Shown: positions 33,959 through 45,768, numbered from the stretch's first letter. The stretch: 64,000 nucleotides of DNA from Dyella_A ginsengisoli (GCF_044904665.1 NZ_JADIKM010000005.1:186001-250000), one strand, 5' to 3'. Numbers and translations are program-made. Notes: generated by a model not told the origin, from the sequence alone.

Positions 33959-34884
33959 GGGCGCGTTCTCCGGTGGGGTGGGGCGACGGTGCGCAGGCGG
34001 CCGCCGCAGCGCGCGAGCATCACCTGCGCCAGATCCTCGCTGAGGTCGATCTGCGCCTGCGGCGAGGCGATGGTGTTGCTGGTGACCACGCGGCCCGCGC
34101 CCGCGGCGTGCAGGGCCTGCAGCGCGCCGTCGGCGAAGATGCCGTGCACGGCCACGCACACCGGCGGCGGCAGCGAGCGCTCGCGCAGGCACTGCACCGT
34201 GGCGATCATGGTGTGGCCGCTGGCGATGATGTCGTCCAGCACCACCGGTGTATGGCCTTGCCAGCGATCCAGCGCGGGCAGGGTGATGCGCACGTCGCGG
34301 TCGCCGTGGCGCTGCTTGGCGGCTACGGCCCACGGCGCGTCGAGCATGCGCGCCACGGCGCCCACCCACTGCGCGCTCTCGCCGTCGGGGCCGATCAGCA
34401 GCGGCTTAGGTACTTCGCGCGCGATCCACTCGGCCAGCCGTGCGGCCGCGTGCACCACGTAGCCGTCCAGCGGGTAGACGTCGCCGAGGCGACGATAGCG
34501 GTGCAGGTGGGGGTCCACCGTGATCAGCCAGTTGAACGCGCCGCCCAGCAGCTGGCCGAAGACGCGTGCCGACACTGCCTCGCCGGTGTGGAAGCGCGTG
34601 TCCTGGCGCATGTAGGCCAGATAGGGCGCGATCAGGCCCACGCGCGAGGCCCCCAGTTCGCGGGCGGTGGCCGCGGCCATCACCAGCGGCAGCAGCTTGG
34701 CATCGGGATGATCGAGCGTGCAGACGATCACCGCCACGCTGCGTGGCACAGGCGGCTCGATGCGCACGCGGCTCTCGCCGTCGGGAAAGCGATGCACCTG
34801 CACCACCCGGCGCGGCAAGCCACTGTGCTGCGCCAGTCGGTCGGCGAAATCCTCGTTGCCGGGCAGGGCGTAGATGGCGCTCAC
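33955..34884 (-). CDS. Ribose-phosphate pyrophosphokinase (PRPP synthetase)-like
   Basis: A 309-residue PRPP-synthetase family protein, normally making PRPP from ribose 5-phosphate and ATP. Family features include FPDGESRVRI, PYLAYMRQDTRF, TVDPHLHRY and a PRPP loop VVLDDIIASGHTMIATV. The loop differs from the housekeeping DDxxDTGGT consensus, so this is a paralog rather than the main prs. The start is a GTG at 34884 overlapping the stop of the phosphorylase gene (GTGA). Context suggests a dedicated role with the neighbouring AMP/thymidine phosphorylase. Confidence 0.88.
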   Translation of the reverse strand: MSAIYALPGNEDFADRLAQHSGLPRRVVQVHRFPDGESRVRIEPPVPRSVAVIVCTLDHPDAKLLPLVMAAATARELGASRVGLIAPYLAYMRQDTRFHTGEAVSARVFGQLLGGAFNWLITVDPHLHRYRRLGDVYPLDGYVVHAAARLAEWIAREVPKPLLIGPDGESAQWVGAVARMLDAPWAVAAKQRHGDRDVRITLPALDRWQGHTPVVLDDIIASGHTMIATVQCLRERSLPPPVCVAVHGIFADGALQALHAAGAGRVVTSNTIASPQAQIDLSEDLAQVMLARCGGRLRTVAPPHRRTRP

Positions 34885-36428
34885 GGCGCGTCCTCCAGCG
34901 TCACGATGGCCGGATGCCGCGCCACGTATTCCATCGCGTAGGCCAGCTCGCCGGGGCTCTGCGCGTGCACGGTGAACAGGGGTTGGCCGGTGCTCACGCG
35001 ATCGCGCCCGTGCGCCTGCAGGGTGAGCCCGGCCAGCGGCGCGGAGGGCGCGCCGGCCAGCTTGGCCACGCGCGACAGCCGGCGGTTGTCGATCGCCGCG
35101 ACGACGCCGTCGCGCGGGGCCAGCACCGGTTGCTGCCAAGGGGCGCTGCCCGGCACGCGCAGGCCACCCTGCGCCGTGCAGATGGCCTGGAATTGCACCC
35201 ACGCGCGGCCGGAGTCCAGGCACTCGGCGGCCACGGCGCCGGCACCCAGTGCGCTGGCCACGCCGCCCAGTTCGAGCACCGCGGCGGCAATCTGCAGCGC
35301 GCGCGTCCGTAGATCGGCCGGGGCGTCGGCGTGGTTCTGCAGCACGGCGAGCACGTCGTGTGCTTCCAGCGCGGGGCCGATGCCGCGCCCGATCGGTTCA
35401 CGGCCGTCGCTGAGCAGCACGCGCAGCTGCAGCCCGAACGCCGCGGCCACTTCTTCGAGCAGGCGCTTGAGATCGCTTGCTTCGGAGTCGCTGCGTATTT
35501 TTGCGGTGGGACCGACCGGCACGTCGATGACGACGTGGGTAGAGCCGGCGGCGATCTTCTTGGACAGCACCGAGGCCACCAACTGGCCGATGCTGTCCAC
35601 GTCGAGCGCGCGCTCCACCCGGATCAGCACGTCGTCGGCGGGCGCAAGGTTCATCGCGCCACCCCAGACGATGCAGCCACCGCAGCGCTCCACGGTGTGG
35701 CGCATCCGGGCGAGGTCCAGCTCCACCGGTGCGAGCATGGCCATGGTGTCGGCGGTGCCGGCCGGCGAGGTGATGGCGCGGGAGGATGTCTTGGGCATCA
35801 CCAACCCCAGCGCGGTGACGATCGCCACCACGATCGGCGTGGTGCGGTTGCCGGCCAGGCCGCCGATGCAGTGCTTGTCCACCACCGTGGGCTGCGGCCA
35901 GCGCAGCCGGGTGCCGGTGTCCACCATGGCGCGGGTCAGCGCGATCACTTCGCCGGTGCCCAGGTGATCGCCGCTGCAGGCGGTAATGAAGGCGGCCAGC
36001 TCCAGATGGCTGTAGCGATGCTCGACGATGTCGCGCACGATCCCATGCAGTTGGGCATCGTCCAGCGTCTGACCATAGATCTTGGCGCGTACGCAGGCGA
36101 GCGATTCCACGCTGGCCGGATGGGCTATCACCACGTGTTCGTGCGGCTGCGGCTGCAGTGCGCTCCACGCCGATTCGCTGAGGCCGGCCTCATCCGGCGC
36201 CAGCAGCTCGCCGTGCACGATCGCCAGCGTGGCCAGCAGCCGGCGCTCGCCCACCTGCAACTGCACGCGCGCATGAGCGCCGAGCCCCTCGCTGCGGCAG
36301 ATCGGTGAGGCGTGGTGCAGATAGACCACGTGCTCGGCGCCGGTATCGATGCCCAGCCGCCGCAGGCGGTCGCCGCCCACGGTGGGACGATGCGTGGTGG
36401 TGCCTGGATCTGCCATGCCGATCTCCAT
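34881..36428 (-). CDS. AMP phosphorylase / thymidine phosphorylase, archaeal type
   Basis: A 515-residue member of the family that phosphorolyses nucleotides or nucleosides. Residues from about 165 match archaeal AMP phosphorylase closely: DKHCIGGLAGNRTTP, PKTSSRAITSPAGTADTM, GCIVWGGAMNLAPADD and GRGIGPALEAHDVL. It also has the extra N-terminal domain of about 80 residues that E. coli DeoA lacks. The expected reaction is NMP + phosphate to base + ribose 1,5-bisphosphate, but deoxynucleoside cleavage cannot be excluded. The ATG at 36428 was chosen for its GGAGG Shine-Dalgarno; an ATG at 36488 would add 20 residues. Confidence 0.9.
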   Translation of the reverse strand: MEIGMADPGTTTHRPTVGGDRLRRLGIDTGAEHVVYLHHASPICRSEGLGAHARVQLQVGERRLLATLAIVHGELLAPDEAGLSESAWSALQPQPHEHVVIAHPASVESLACVRAKIYGQTLDDAQLHGIVRDIVEHRYSHLELAAFITACSGDHLGTGEVIALTRAMVDTGTRLRWPQPTVVDKHCIGGLAGNRTTPIVVAIVTALGLVMPKTSSRAITSPAGTADTMAMLAPVELDLARMRHTVERCGGCIVWGGAMNLAPADDVLIRVERALDVDSIGQLVASVLSKKIAAGSTHVVIDVPVGPTAKIRSDSEASDLKRLLEEVAAAFGLQLRVLLSDGREPIGRGIGPALEAHDVLAVLQNHADAPADLRTRALQIAAAVLELGGVASALGAGAVAAECLDSGRAWVQFQAICTAQGGLRVPGSAPWQQPVLAPRDGVVAAIDNRRLSRVAKLAGAPSAPLAGLTLQAHGRDRVSTGQPLFTVHAQSPGELAYAMEYVARHPAIVTLEDAP

Positions 36429-36490
36429 CGACTCGCCTCCGCCGGACCGCTGCCGTGCGCGTTTCGCGTCCTGCCGTGTGGTGGGCATCC

Positions 36491-37405
36491 CTAGTGTCGC
36501 ATCAGCACGGCCAGCGGGGCGTGTCCCAGCACGTGGCGGGTGGCTCCGCCCAGTACGCGCTCGCGCACCGGCGAGTGGCTGTAGCCGCCCATCACCAGCA
36601 GGTCGGTGCGGTCCTGCTCGGTGGCTTCGAGCAGCGCCTCGCCGGCGTGCGAGGCTGGCGTGCGCAGCACCCGGCGTTGCGCGGCGATGCCGTGGCGGGC
36701 GAGGAAGGCGATGGGATCGAAGCGCAGCGGCGGCTCGTCCGCATCTTCATCCGGCAGCGCCGAGGCGCCGTCGAGCAGGGTGACGTGTTCGGCCGCGTGC
36801 AGAAACGGCAGCGCGGCGTGGATGGCGCGGGTGGCCTCGATGCTGCCGTTCCAGCCGATCGCTATCCGCGGAAATTGTCCGTCGCGCTCGCCGCTGTCCG
36901 CCGGCAGCAGCAGGCAGGGCATGCGGCAGCCCAGCAGGGCCTGACCGAAATGCTCGAACGGATCGTCGCCGGCGAGCGAGTCCCGGTCGAGGATCACAAG
37001 GTCGTGCCACGCGCCAAGCCGGTGCAGGGTGTCGGCGAGGCCACCGCGACAGAGCAGCCACTCGGCGTGCGACACGCCGCCCGTCTGGGCGAGGCGGGCG
37101 AAGGCGCTCGCGTCGGCTGGGTTGCTCGATGCGTCGTCGGCGCGTTCGAGCAGTGCCAGCACGGTCGGTTCGTGCGCGCGTGCGGCGGCTTCCGCCGGCA
37201 GCCGGCACGCCGACAGCCGGCTGCCCCAGCGCGCGGCCAAAGCGATACCCGTCAGCAGTGCGGCATGCGAAACACCCTGTCGCACGGCCAGCAGATCCGC
37301 CGGCAGGCCCTGCGGGATCGGCCTGCCCGCGCCGTGCGCCGCGCCCGGGGCATGTAGCGTCTGCGGCGGTACGGCACGGGCATCCGACATCGGCACACCC
37401 GTCAC
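36491..37405 (-). CDS. Tandem-domain universal stress protein
   Basis: A 304-residue UspA-family protein with two Usp folds. The C-terminal domain carries the nucleotide-binding signature LVMGGYSHSPVRERVLGG, and IAIGWNGSIEATRAI begins that domain; the N-terminal domain is degenerate. It overlaps the acetyltransferase stop by ATGA and is the second gene of the operon. Tandem Usps of this type are often induced by low oxygen or stationary phase, which fits the FNR-like box upstream. Confidence 0.92.
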   Translation of the reverse strand: MTGVPMSDARAVPPQTLHAPGAAHGAGRPIPQGLPADLLAVRQGVSHAALLTGIALAARWGSRLSACRLPAEAAARAHEPTVLALLERADDASSNPADASAFARLAQTGGVSHAEWLLCRGGLADTLHRLGAWHDLVILDRDSLAGDDPFEHFGQALLGCRMPCLLLPADSGERDGQFPRIAIGWNGSIEATRAIHAALPFLHAAEHVTLLDGASALPDEDADEPPLRFDPIAFLARHGIAAQRRVLRTPASHAGEALLEATEQDRTDLLVMGGYSHSPVRERVLGGATRHVLGHAPLAVLMRH

Positions 37406-37971
37406 AGTGCGAGGGTGTGGATGACCTGCGAGCCGTCGTCCGGATCGAGCTGGCGCTCGAAACCCAGATGGTGGGCCAACTCGCGCATCGGCTCATTGTC
37501 GGCCGCGTCGATCGAGAACATCTGCTTGAAACCGTTGCGTCGCGCCAGGTGGATCAGATGCTGCATCAGCAGCACGCCGAGGCCGCGATGGCGCCAGTCG
37601 TCCGCCACGGTCACCGCGCACTCGCAGCGCTTGCCGTCCTCGGTGGCGCTGTAGCGGCTCACGCCGACCTCGCGCAGCTTGCCGTTGTCGTGGGCGAGTG
37701 CCACGAAGGCCATCTGCTCGGGGTAATGCACGTCCATCAGCTGCTTGATCAGCGCCGGACTGGCCTTCTTGAAGTCGCTCAGGAAGCGCAACCGCTTCGA
37801 TTCGCCCGACAGGCGGGCAATGAACTCCTCCTCGCGCTCGTGATCTTCCGCGCGCAGCGGGCGGATCAGCACGCGCGTGCCGTCGCGCAGGGCTTCGATC
37901 CAGTGCGTGCCCTCTAGGGCTTCCGGTTGCAGTGGCGGTTCGTGCGGACGAGCGGGGGGCTGTGCGCTCAT
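37402..37971 (-). CDS. GNAT family N-acetyltransferase
   Basis: A 189-residue acetyltransferase with acetyl-CoA-binding motif A as VTVADDWRHRGLGVLLMQHL and the following ARRNGFKQMFSIDAADN segment. It resembles the C-terminal GNAT part of protein lysine acetyltransferases of the Pat/AcuA type, but lacks any acyl-CoA synthetase part. The ATG at 37971 has a GGGAG ribosome site 6 nt upstream. It is the first gene of the operon under the FNR-like box at 38027-38040. Its substrate is unknown; a metabolic enzyme or the adjacent stress proteins are possible. Confidence 0.88.
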   Translation of the reverse strand: MSAQPPARPHEPPLQPEALEGTHWIEALRDGTRVLIRPLRAEDHEREEEFIARLSGESKRLRFLSDFKKASPALIKQLMDVHYPEQMAFVALAHDNGKLREVGVSRYSATEDGKRCECAVTVADDWRHRGLGVLLMQHLIHLARRNGFKQMFSIDAADNEPMRELAHHLGFERQLDPDDGSQVIHTLAL

Positions 37972-38026
37972 GACGGGCTCCCGTGAGAATGCCATCGCAT
38001 GCTAGGCCGCCCGCACGGGAGGAGGG

Positions 38027-38040
38027 TTGACCTCGGTCAA
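38027..38040 (-). promoter_or_regulatory. FNR/Anr-like box of the acetyltransferase-Usp-phosphorylase operon
   Basis: Perfect palindrome TTGAC-CTCG-GTCAA. Its centre is 62.5 bp before the acetyltransferase ATG (37971). On the minus strand a -10-like TAGCAT (38004-37999) begins 22 nt after the box, which places the box at about -41.5 as in class II FNR promoters. Confidence 0.78.
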
Positions 38041-38089
38041 GAACGCAGCCCGGCGGATCGGCCGGCGCCGCCCTTGCTACTGCTGCTAC

Positions 38090-38756
38090 TGCTGCTGCGG
38101 GCACCATGCTGCAGATTGCCTCGAGCAGATCCGGGCGCGGAATGGTGATCGCCTTGCGGCTCACTCTCGAGATCCAGGCTCCCTCCCTCCGGACGGACAA
38201 CCGGCTCACCATCTCTACCGCCAGGCCGAGCTGGCTGGCGATGCCGTAGCTCGGCATGCGGAGGTTCAACGCACTGTCCTCGCGCTGCTGCCGCGCATCG
38301 CAGTCGGCCAGACCGCGCAGGAATAGCGCCATGGGTTTGTGCGCCTGCTGCTGGAGCATCGCGATCATGCTCTGGTGCTCTGCAGCGACTTCGCGCCAGG
38401 CCATGCGTGTCGACTGGCACAACGGGATCACCCAAGCCGACAGGAGCCTGGGCCGGTCGTCGCAAGTGCGCAGATGTTCGAGCGCTCCGGCGCCACGGCC
38501 TGGCGGACATGCGGACCGTTGTCAGGGCGTCTACACCGACCGGCTCGATCGGCAGGCGGGGCTCGGCATCTGCGCTACCCGAGGCACCTTCGACGAAGGT
38601 GCGCAATGAGCTGGGGCGGGCCGGATCTGACGGGTGGAACTGATCGCCCTGGCGGAGCAGGGCACTCGCCTCGATGCAGTGCGCGCTTGTACCGGGGCGG
38701 TGTCGTCCAGTTGCCTGAGGTGTTCTTCGTCGATGCTGGACGGGATGCAGGGCAGG
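38090..38756 (-). pseudogene. Eroded FNR/Anr-type transcriptional regulator
   Basis: Read leftward, fragments in different frames follow the order of an FNR-family protein. An N-terminal piece at about 38685-38750 reads LPCIPSSIDEEHLRQLDD, next to a cyclic-nucleotide-fold piece ALLRQGDQF in another frame. The C-terminal helix-turn-helix (38431 to about 38105) contains MALFLRGLADCDARQQ, ALNLRMPSYGIASQLGLA and VEMVSRL. The ExxSR recognition-helix signature of FNR is still visible in EMVSR. The N-terminus is cut off at the arsR stop, there are at least two frameshifts, and the natural stop is lost. A short CTGCTA-type repeat lies at its end (38075-38098). Confidence 0.82.
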
Positions 38757-39116
38757 TTAGTCGCTCGTCGCGCAGTCAACGCCCGTGGCGGGTGCGCAGT
38801 AGCTGCTGTGCAGTGCCTCGATCACTCGCAGTGCGGGACCGGGTGGGAGCGCGTAGTAGATCGTCTGCGCCTCCCTGCGGGTGGTGACCAGCCCGTCCTG
38901 GCGTAGACGCGCCAGGTGCTGGGACAGCGCCGACTGGCTCAGGGTCATCGAAGCATGCATGTCGCTGACCGAGCGCTCCCCGCCCAGCAGCAGGCAGAGG
39001 ATCCGCAGCCGTTGCCCGTTGGCAAGCGCCTTCAGAAGCGAGGCGGCCCGGTCGGCATTTTCGCGCATGGCATCGATGTCCATCGCGGCTGGGAAGGGTG
39101 CGGGGCGTCGTTTCAT
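38757..39116 (-). CDS. ArsR-family persulfide-sensor repressor (BigR/SqrR type)
   Basis: A 119-residue winged-helix repressor divergent from the sulfide oxidation operon. The HTH is in LSQSALSQHLARLRQDGLVTTRREAQ. Two cysteines, Cys41 (LRILCLLLGG) and Cys107 (HSSYCAP), are 66 residues apart, exactly the spacing of the persulfide-reactive pair in SqrR and BigR. From the start I chose (39116) the numbers also coincide with SqrR. ATGs at 39125 and 39176 are alternatives, none with a good Shine-Dalgarno; the 39176 start is unlikely because a -35-like TTGACA for the divergent operon lies within it. It probably binds the palindrome at 39209-39222 and is released by persulfide. Confidence 0.9.
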   Translation of the reverse strand: MKRRPAPFPAAMDIDAMRENADRAASLLKALANGQRLRILCLLLGGERSVSDMHASMTLSQSALSQHLARLRQDGLVTTRREAQTIYYALPPGPALRVIEALHSSYCAPATGVDCATSD

Positions 39117-39208
39117 AGGGTGCATCTCGGGAATGTTGTACCGGAGGGCGGACTGCCTTGCAGGAACTGTTGACATCTTAAACGTTCTCTAATTAAGATC
39201 AAGCTAAT

Positions 39209-39222
39209 TTAGAAGATTCTAA
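39209..39222. promoter_or_regulatory. Probable ArsR/BigR-type operator
   Basis: Perfect 6-2-6 palindrome TTAGAA-GA-TTCTAA in the A+T-rich core of the divergent arsR/sqr intergenic region. A TTGACA (39170-39175) upstream could be the -35 element of the sqr promoter, so a repressor here would block initiation. A related imperfect dyad TTCTCTAATTA...TAATTTAGAA overlaps it. Confidence 0.65.
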
Positions 39223-39326
39223 TTTAGTGTGCGTTTGATCGGCGGCAAGACGGTGCTCTTTGCGCGGGTCCATCGTCTAACCCGTCACGATCTTTCCGCT
39301 CGAGCCACCCGTCAAGGAGTCCACTC

Positions 39327-40616
39327 ATGGCAAACGTCATCGTCATAGGCGCCGGTATCGGCGGCATGTGTGCGGCCTACGAACTGCGGGCTGCGATAGG
39401 CAGTACTCACACCATCACGATGGTCGGGGAGGCACCGACCTTCTCTTTCACGCCGTCCAATCCGTGGGTGGCCATCGGGTGGCGCAAGCCATCGGACATC
39501 CAGGTGGAGGTGGCGCCTGCGCTGGGTCGCCGCGGTATCGACTACGTTGCATGCGGCGTAGCCCGGGTCGTGCCGCAGGAAAGCCGCATCGAGCTGACGG
39601 ATGGCCGCAGCCTGGCCTACGACTACCTGGTGATCACCACGGGCCCACGCCTGGCCTTCGACGAGGTGCCGGGGTTGGGACCTCATGGGGGGCACACCCA
39701 GTCCGTGTGCACCACGCCACACGCCAACGACGCCTGGACGAACTACGAGGCCTTCGTGAAGAACCCGGGGCCGGTGGTGATCGGCGCGGCGCAGGGCGCC
39801 AGCTGCTTCGGGCCCGCCTACGAATTCGCGCTGATGCTCGACACCGACCTGCGCCGGCGCAAGATCCGCGACCGGGTGCCGATGACCTTCGTCACCAGCG
39901 AGCCTTACATCGGCCACATGGGGCTGGGCGGCGTCGGCGACTCGCAGGGCCTGCTCGAGCGCCAGTTCCGCCAGCGCCACATCCGCTGGATCACCAGCGC
40001 GAAAATCGACAAGGTCGAGGCGGGCCAATTCCACGTCTCCACGCTCGACAGTGCCGGCAAACCGGCTGGCGAGCACACGCTGCCATTCGCCTACTCGATG
40101 GTCATCCCGGCGTTCACCGGCGTCGACGCGGTGCGCGGCATCGAGGGGCTGGTGAACCCGCGCGGGTTCGTGCTGATCGACAAGCACCAGCGCAACCCGA
40201 CCTTCCGCAACATCTTCTCGGCCGGCGTGTGCGTGGCGATTCCGCCGGTGGAGGTCACGCCGGTGCCGACCGGTGCGCCGAAGACCGGCTTCATGATCGA
40301 GTCGATGGTGACCACGCTGGTGGCCAACCTGAAGGCCGACCTGGAGGGGCGCGAGGGCAAGGCCGAAGCCACCTGGAACGCGGTGTGCCTGGCCGACATG
40401 GGCGACAGCGGCGCGGCGTTCGTGGCGCTGCCGCAGATCCCGCCGCGCAACGTCACCTGGGCCCGCGAGGGCAAGTGGGTACACGTCGCCAAGGTAGCCT
40501 ACGAGAAGTATTTCCTGCGCAAGATGCGCGCCGGCACCAGCGAGCCGCTGTATGAGCGGTACGTGATGAAGGCGCTCGGCATCGAGCGCATCAAGCCGGG
40601 CACCGGCAAGCACTGA
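39327..40616 (+). CDS. sqr: Sulfide:quinone oxidoreductase
   Basis: A 429-residue membrane-associated flavoprotein oxidising sulfide to polysulfide or persulfide and reducing quinone. It has the dinucleotide motif VIGAGIGGMCAAYEL, and the three redox cysteines of the Acidithiobacillus ferrooxidans type: Cys128 (TQSVCTT), Cys160 (GASCFGPAYE) and Cys354 (NAVCLADMGD), with TPVPTGAPKTGFMIESM between. This pattern separates it from flavocytochrome c dehydrogenase and NDH-2. It is the first gene of the operon with DUF2892, RND pump and OsmC genes and is divergent from the persulfide-sensor-type repressor. Confidence 0.95.
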   Translation: MANVIVIGAGIGGMCAAYELRAAIGSTHTITMVGEAPTFSFTPSNPWVAIGWRKPSDIQVEVAPALGRRGIDYVACGVARVVPQESRIELTDGRSLAYDYLVITTGPRLAFDEVPGLGPHGGHTQSVCTTPHANDAWTNYEAFVKNPGPVVIGAAQGASCFGPAYEFALMLDTDLRRRKIRDRVPMTFVTSEPYIGHMGLGGVGDSQGLLERQFRQRHIRWITSAKIDKVEAGQFHVSTLDSAGKPAGEHTLPFAYSMVIPAFTGVDAVRGIEGLVNPRGFVLIDKHQRNPTFRNIFSAGVCVAIPPVEVTPVPTGAPKTGFMIESMVTTLVANLKADLEGREGKAEATWNAVCLADMGDSGAAFVALPQIPPRNVTWAREGKWVHVAKVAYEKYFLRKMRAGTSEPLYERYVMKALGIERIKPGTGKH

Positions 40617-40646
40617 TCCTGATCCCTTTTCCACCAGAGAACCGTC

Positions 40647-40856
40647 ATGAACATCGATCGTTTCGTCCTCGCGTTTGCCGGCAGCGTGGTGCTGCTGAGC
40701 GTGGCGCTGGCCCACTTTGTCTCGCCTTGGTGGCTGCTGCTCACCCTGTTCGTCGGCGCCAACCTGCTGCAGTCGGCCTTCACCGGCTTCTGCCCGCTGG
40801 CGATGATCCTGCGCAAGGTCGGCCTCAAGCCGGGCTGCGCATTCGGCGACCGCTGA
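40647..40856 (+). CDS. Small DUF2892 membrane protein
   Basis: A 69-residue protein with two hydrophobic helices separated by SPWW, and the characteristic GFCPLAMILRKVGLKPGC of the DUF2892/YgaP-transmembrane family. In YgaP this module is attached to a rhodanese and linked to persulfide chemistry. Here it stands alone, with two cysteines, 30 bp after sqr. It may be a membrane partner in sulfur transfer or export; its function is not established. Confidence 0.88.
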   Translation: MNIDRFVLAFAGSVVLLSVALAHFVSPWWLLLTLFVGANLLQSAFTGFCPLAMILRKVGLKPGCAFGDR

Positions 40857-40881
40857 TCCTCCTTCCCCAAGAGAGACCGAC

Positions 40882-41962
40882 ATGATCGTGCGTGTGCGTC
40901 ACCTGGTTTCCCTTTTCGCGCTGGCCCTGCTTGCCGGCTGCGGCGACAAGTCCGCGCCCTCGGCTGGCCAGGCGCCCCGGCCGTCGCTTGCCTCGCAGGT
41001 GATCCATGCTGGCGACGCGTCCCGCGAGCAGACGTGGGATGGCGTCGTCGAGGCGGTCAACCAGGTCACCCTGACCGCGCAGACCAACGCCCGCGTGCTG
41101 GCCTTGCCCCACGACGTCAACGACGTGGTGGCGGCCGGCGCGGTGCTGGTGCGCTTCACCGACGTGGAGCAACGGTCCTCGCGTGACGCGGCGCTGGCGC
41201 AGCTCGCCTCGGCGCGGGCCGGCTACAGCGATGCGCAGGCGTCGTTCGAACGCTTCTCCGCACTGTTGCCCAAGGGCTACGTGTCCAAGTCGGACATGGA
41301 CAGCGTGCGTGCCAGGCGCGATGCTGCCAAGGCCGCTCTGGAGGCCGCGCAGGCCCAGCTCGCGCAGGCGAAGCAGAGCGTGGACTACACCGAAGTCCGT
41401 GCGCCCTACGCGGGCGTGATCACCCGCCGCTTCGTGCACGTGGGCGAAGCGGTGCAGTCGGGGCCGCCGTCGCCGCAGCCGTTGATCGCGATGGAATCCC
41501 TTGATGCGCTGCGCGTCAGCGTGCAGGTGCCGCAGAGTTCGGTCGACGCAATCCGCGCCGCGAAGAGCGCTACCATCATCGCCGACGGGCACCGCGTGCC
41601 GGCCAGGGACATCACCGTGTTTCCGTACGCCGACCCGGCCACGCATACCTTCACGGTGCGCGTCGAGGTGCCGGGACAGGACAGCGGCCTGCGTCCGGGC
41701 ACGTCGGTCAAGGCGGCCTTTCCCGTCGGTGACGCGAAGCAGTTGCTGGTGCCGGCGTCCGCGCTGGTGCGGCGCGGCGAGCTGATCGGCGTCTACGTGA
41801 TAGGCGATCATGGTGTTTCGCTGCGCCAGTTGCGCGTGGGCGATCAGGCAGGCGACCGGGTGCAGGTGCTGGCCGGCCTGGACGACGGCGAGACCATCGC
41901 GACCGATCCGGTGGCCGCGCTGAACTTCCTCGCGCAGCAGCGCGCCAAGGATGCGTCCGGCC

Positions 41963-41970
<8 letters not shown>
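40882..41970 (+). CDS. RND efflux periplasmic adaptor lipoprotein
   Basis: A 362-residue HlyD/AcrA-type membrane fusion protein. The signal sequence ends in a lipobox LLAGC (Cys about residue 20), so it is lipid anchored. A biotinyl-lipoyl-like half (VVAAGAVLVRF), an alpha-helical hairpin (residues about 95-165), and beta-barrel segments follow. It connects the RND permease to an outer-membrane channel; no outer-membrane factor is encoded nearby, so a TolC-like protein from elsewhere is needed. Its stop overlaps the permease start. Confidence 0.92.
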
Positions 41971-45225
<3,255 letters not shown>

Positions 45226-45229
<4 letters not shown>

Positions 45230-45693
45230 GCGAGACCCAGGAGTTCACCCTGACCCTGACCCAGGAGAGCGACTACGTCTTCCGTATCGCCTTCGACGAC
45301 ACGCCGATCCCCGAGCTGGTCACCGACGAGACCGCGCCGCTGGGTACCGATCACGGTCCCAACCCGTCGCGCCTGCTGGTGGCGGCCGTGGCGAACTGCC
45401 TCAGTGCGAGCCTCCTGTTCGCGCTGCGCAAGTTCAAGAACAACCCGGGCACGCTGGTGACTCGGGCACGCGCAACGCTGGGCCGCAATGAGGAAGGGCG
45501 CCTGAGGGTGCAGCACATCGCCGTCACGCTGGAGCTGCCCGAGGCGGCTGCCGACTACCAGCAGGCCGAGCGGCTGCTGGCGCAGTTCGAGCACTTCTGC
45601 GTGGTGACCGGCAGCGTGCGAGATGGCGTGCCGGTGGAGGTGAGCGTGCGCGACCGCGACGGCCAGCTGGTCCATCACAGCGAGGCGGAGTAG
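45226..45693 (+). CDS. OsmC family thiol peroxidase-like protein
   Basis: A 155-residue OsmC/Ohr-family protein. The two catalytic-type cysteines are Cys58 (AVANCLSASL) and Cys125 (EHFCVVTGSV), with the GPNPSRLLVAAVANC signature. OsmC proteins reduce organic hydroperoxides, and several are reported to act on persulfides. The start overlaps the RND permease stop (ATGA), so it is the terminal gene of the sulfide operon. In this setting, detoxification of organic persulfides is a reasonable inference. Confidence 0.9.
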
Positions 45694-45754
45694 GGCCACA
45701 GGTCGATGATGTCTGCGGCAGGGCGTCGCAGCGGGCCGGATTACATCGAGAGAA

Positions 45755-45768
45755 CTGACGGCGGTCAA
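45755..45768 (+). promoter_or_regulatory. FNR/Anr-like box upstream of ompW-cydABX
   Basis: CTGAC-GGCG-GTCAA matches the FNR-like palindrome with one mismatch at the first base. A -10-like GACAAT (45790-45795) begins 21 nt beyond it, and the ompW ATG (45833) is about 71 bp from its centre. The spacing agrees with the other four boxes. Confidence 0.65.

Noticed and set aside
39235..39248. Possible sixth FNR-like box (TTGATCGGCGGCAA) upstream of sqr
   Set aside because: The right half-site has a mismatch, the distance to the start is longer (about 85 bp) and no -10-like hexamer lies at the expected spacing.
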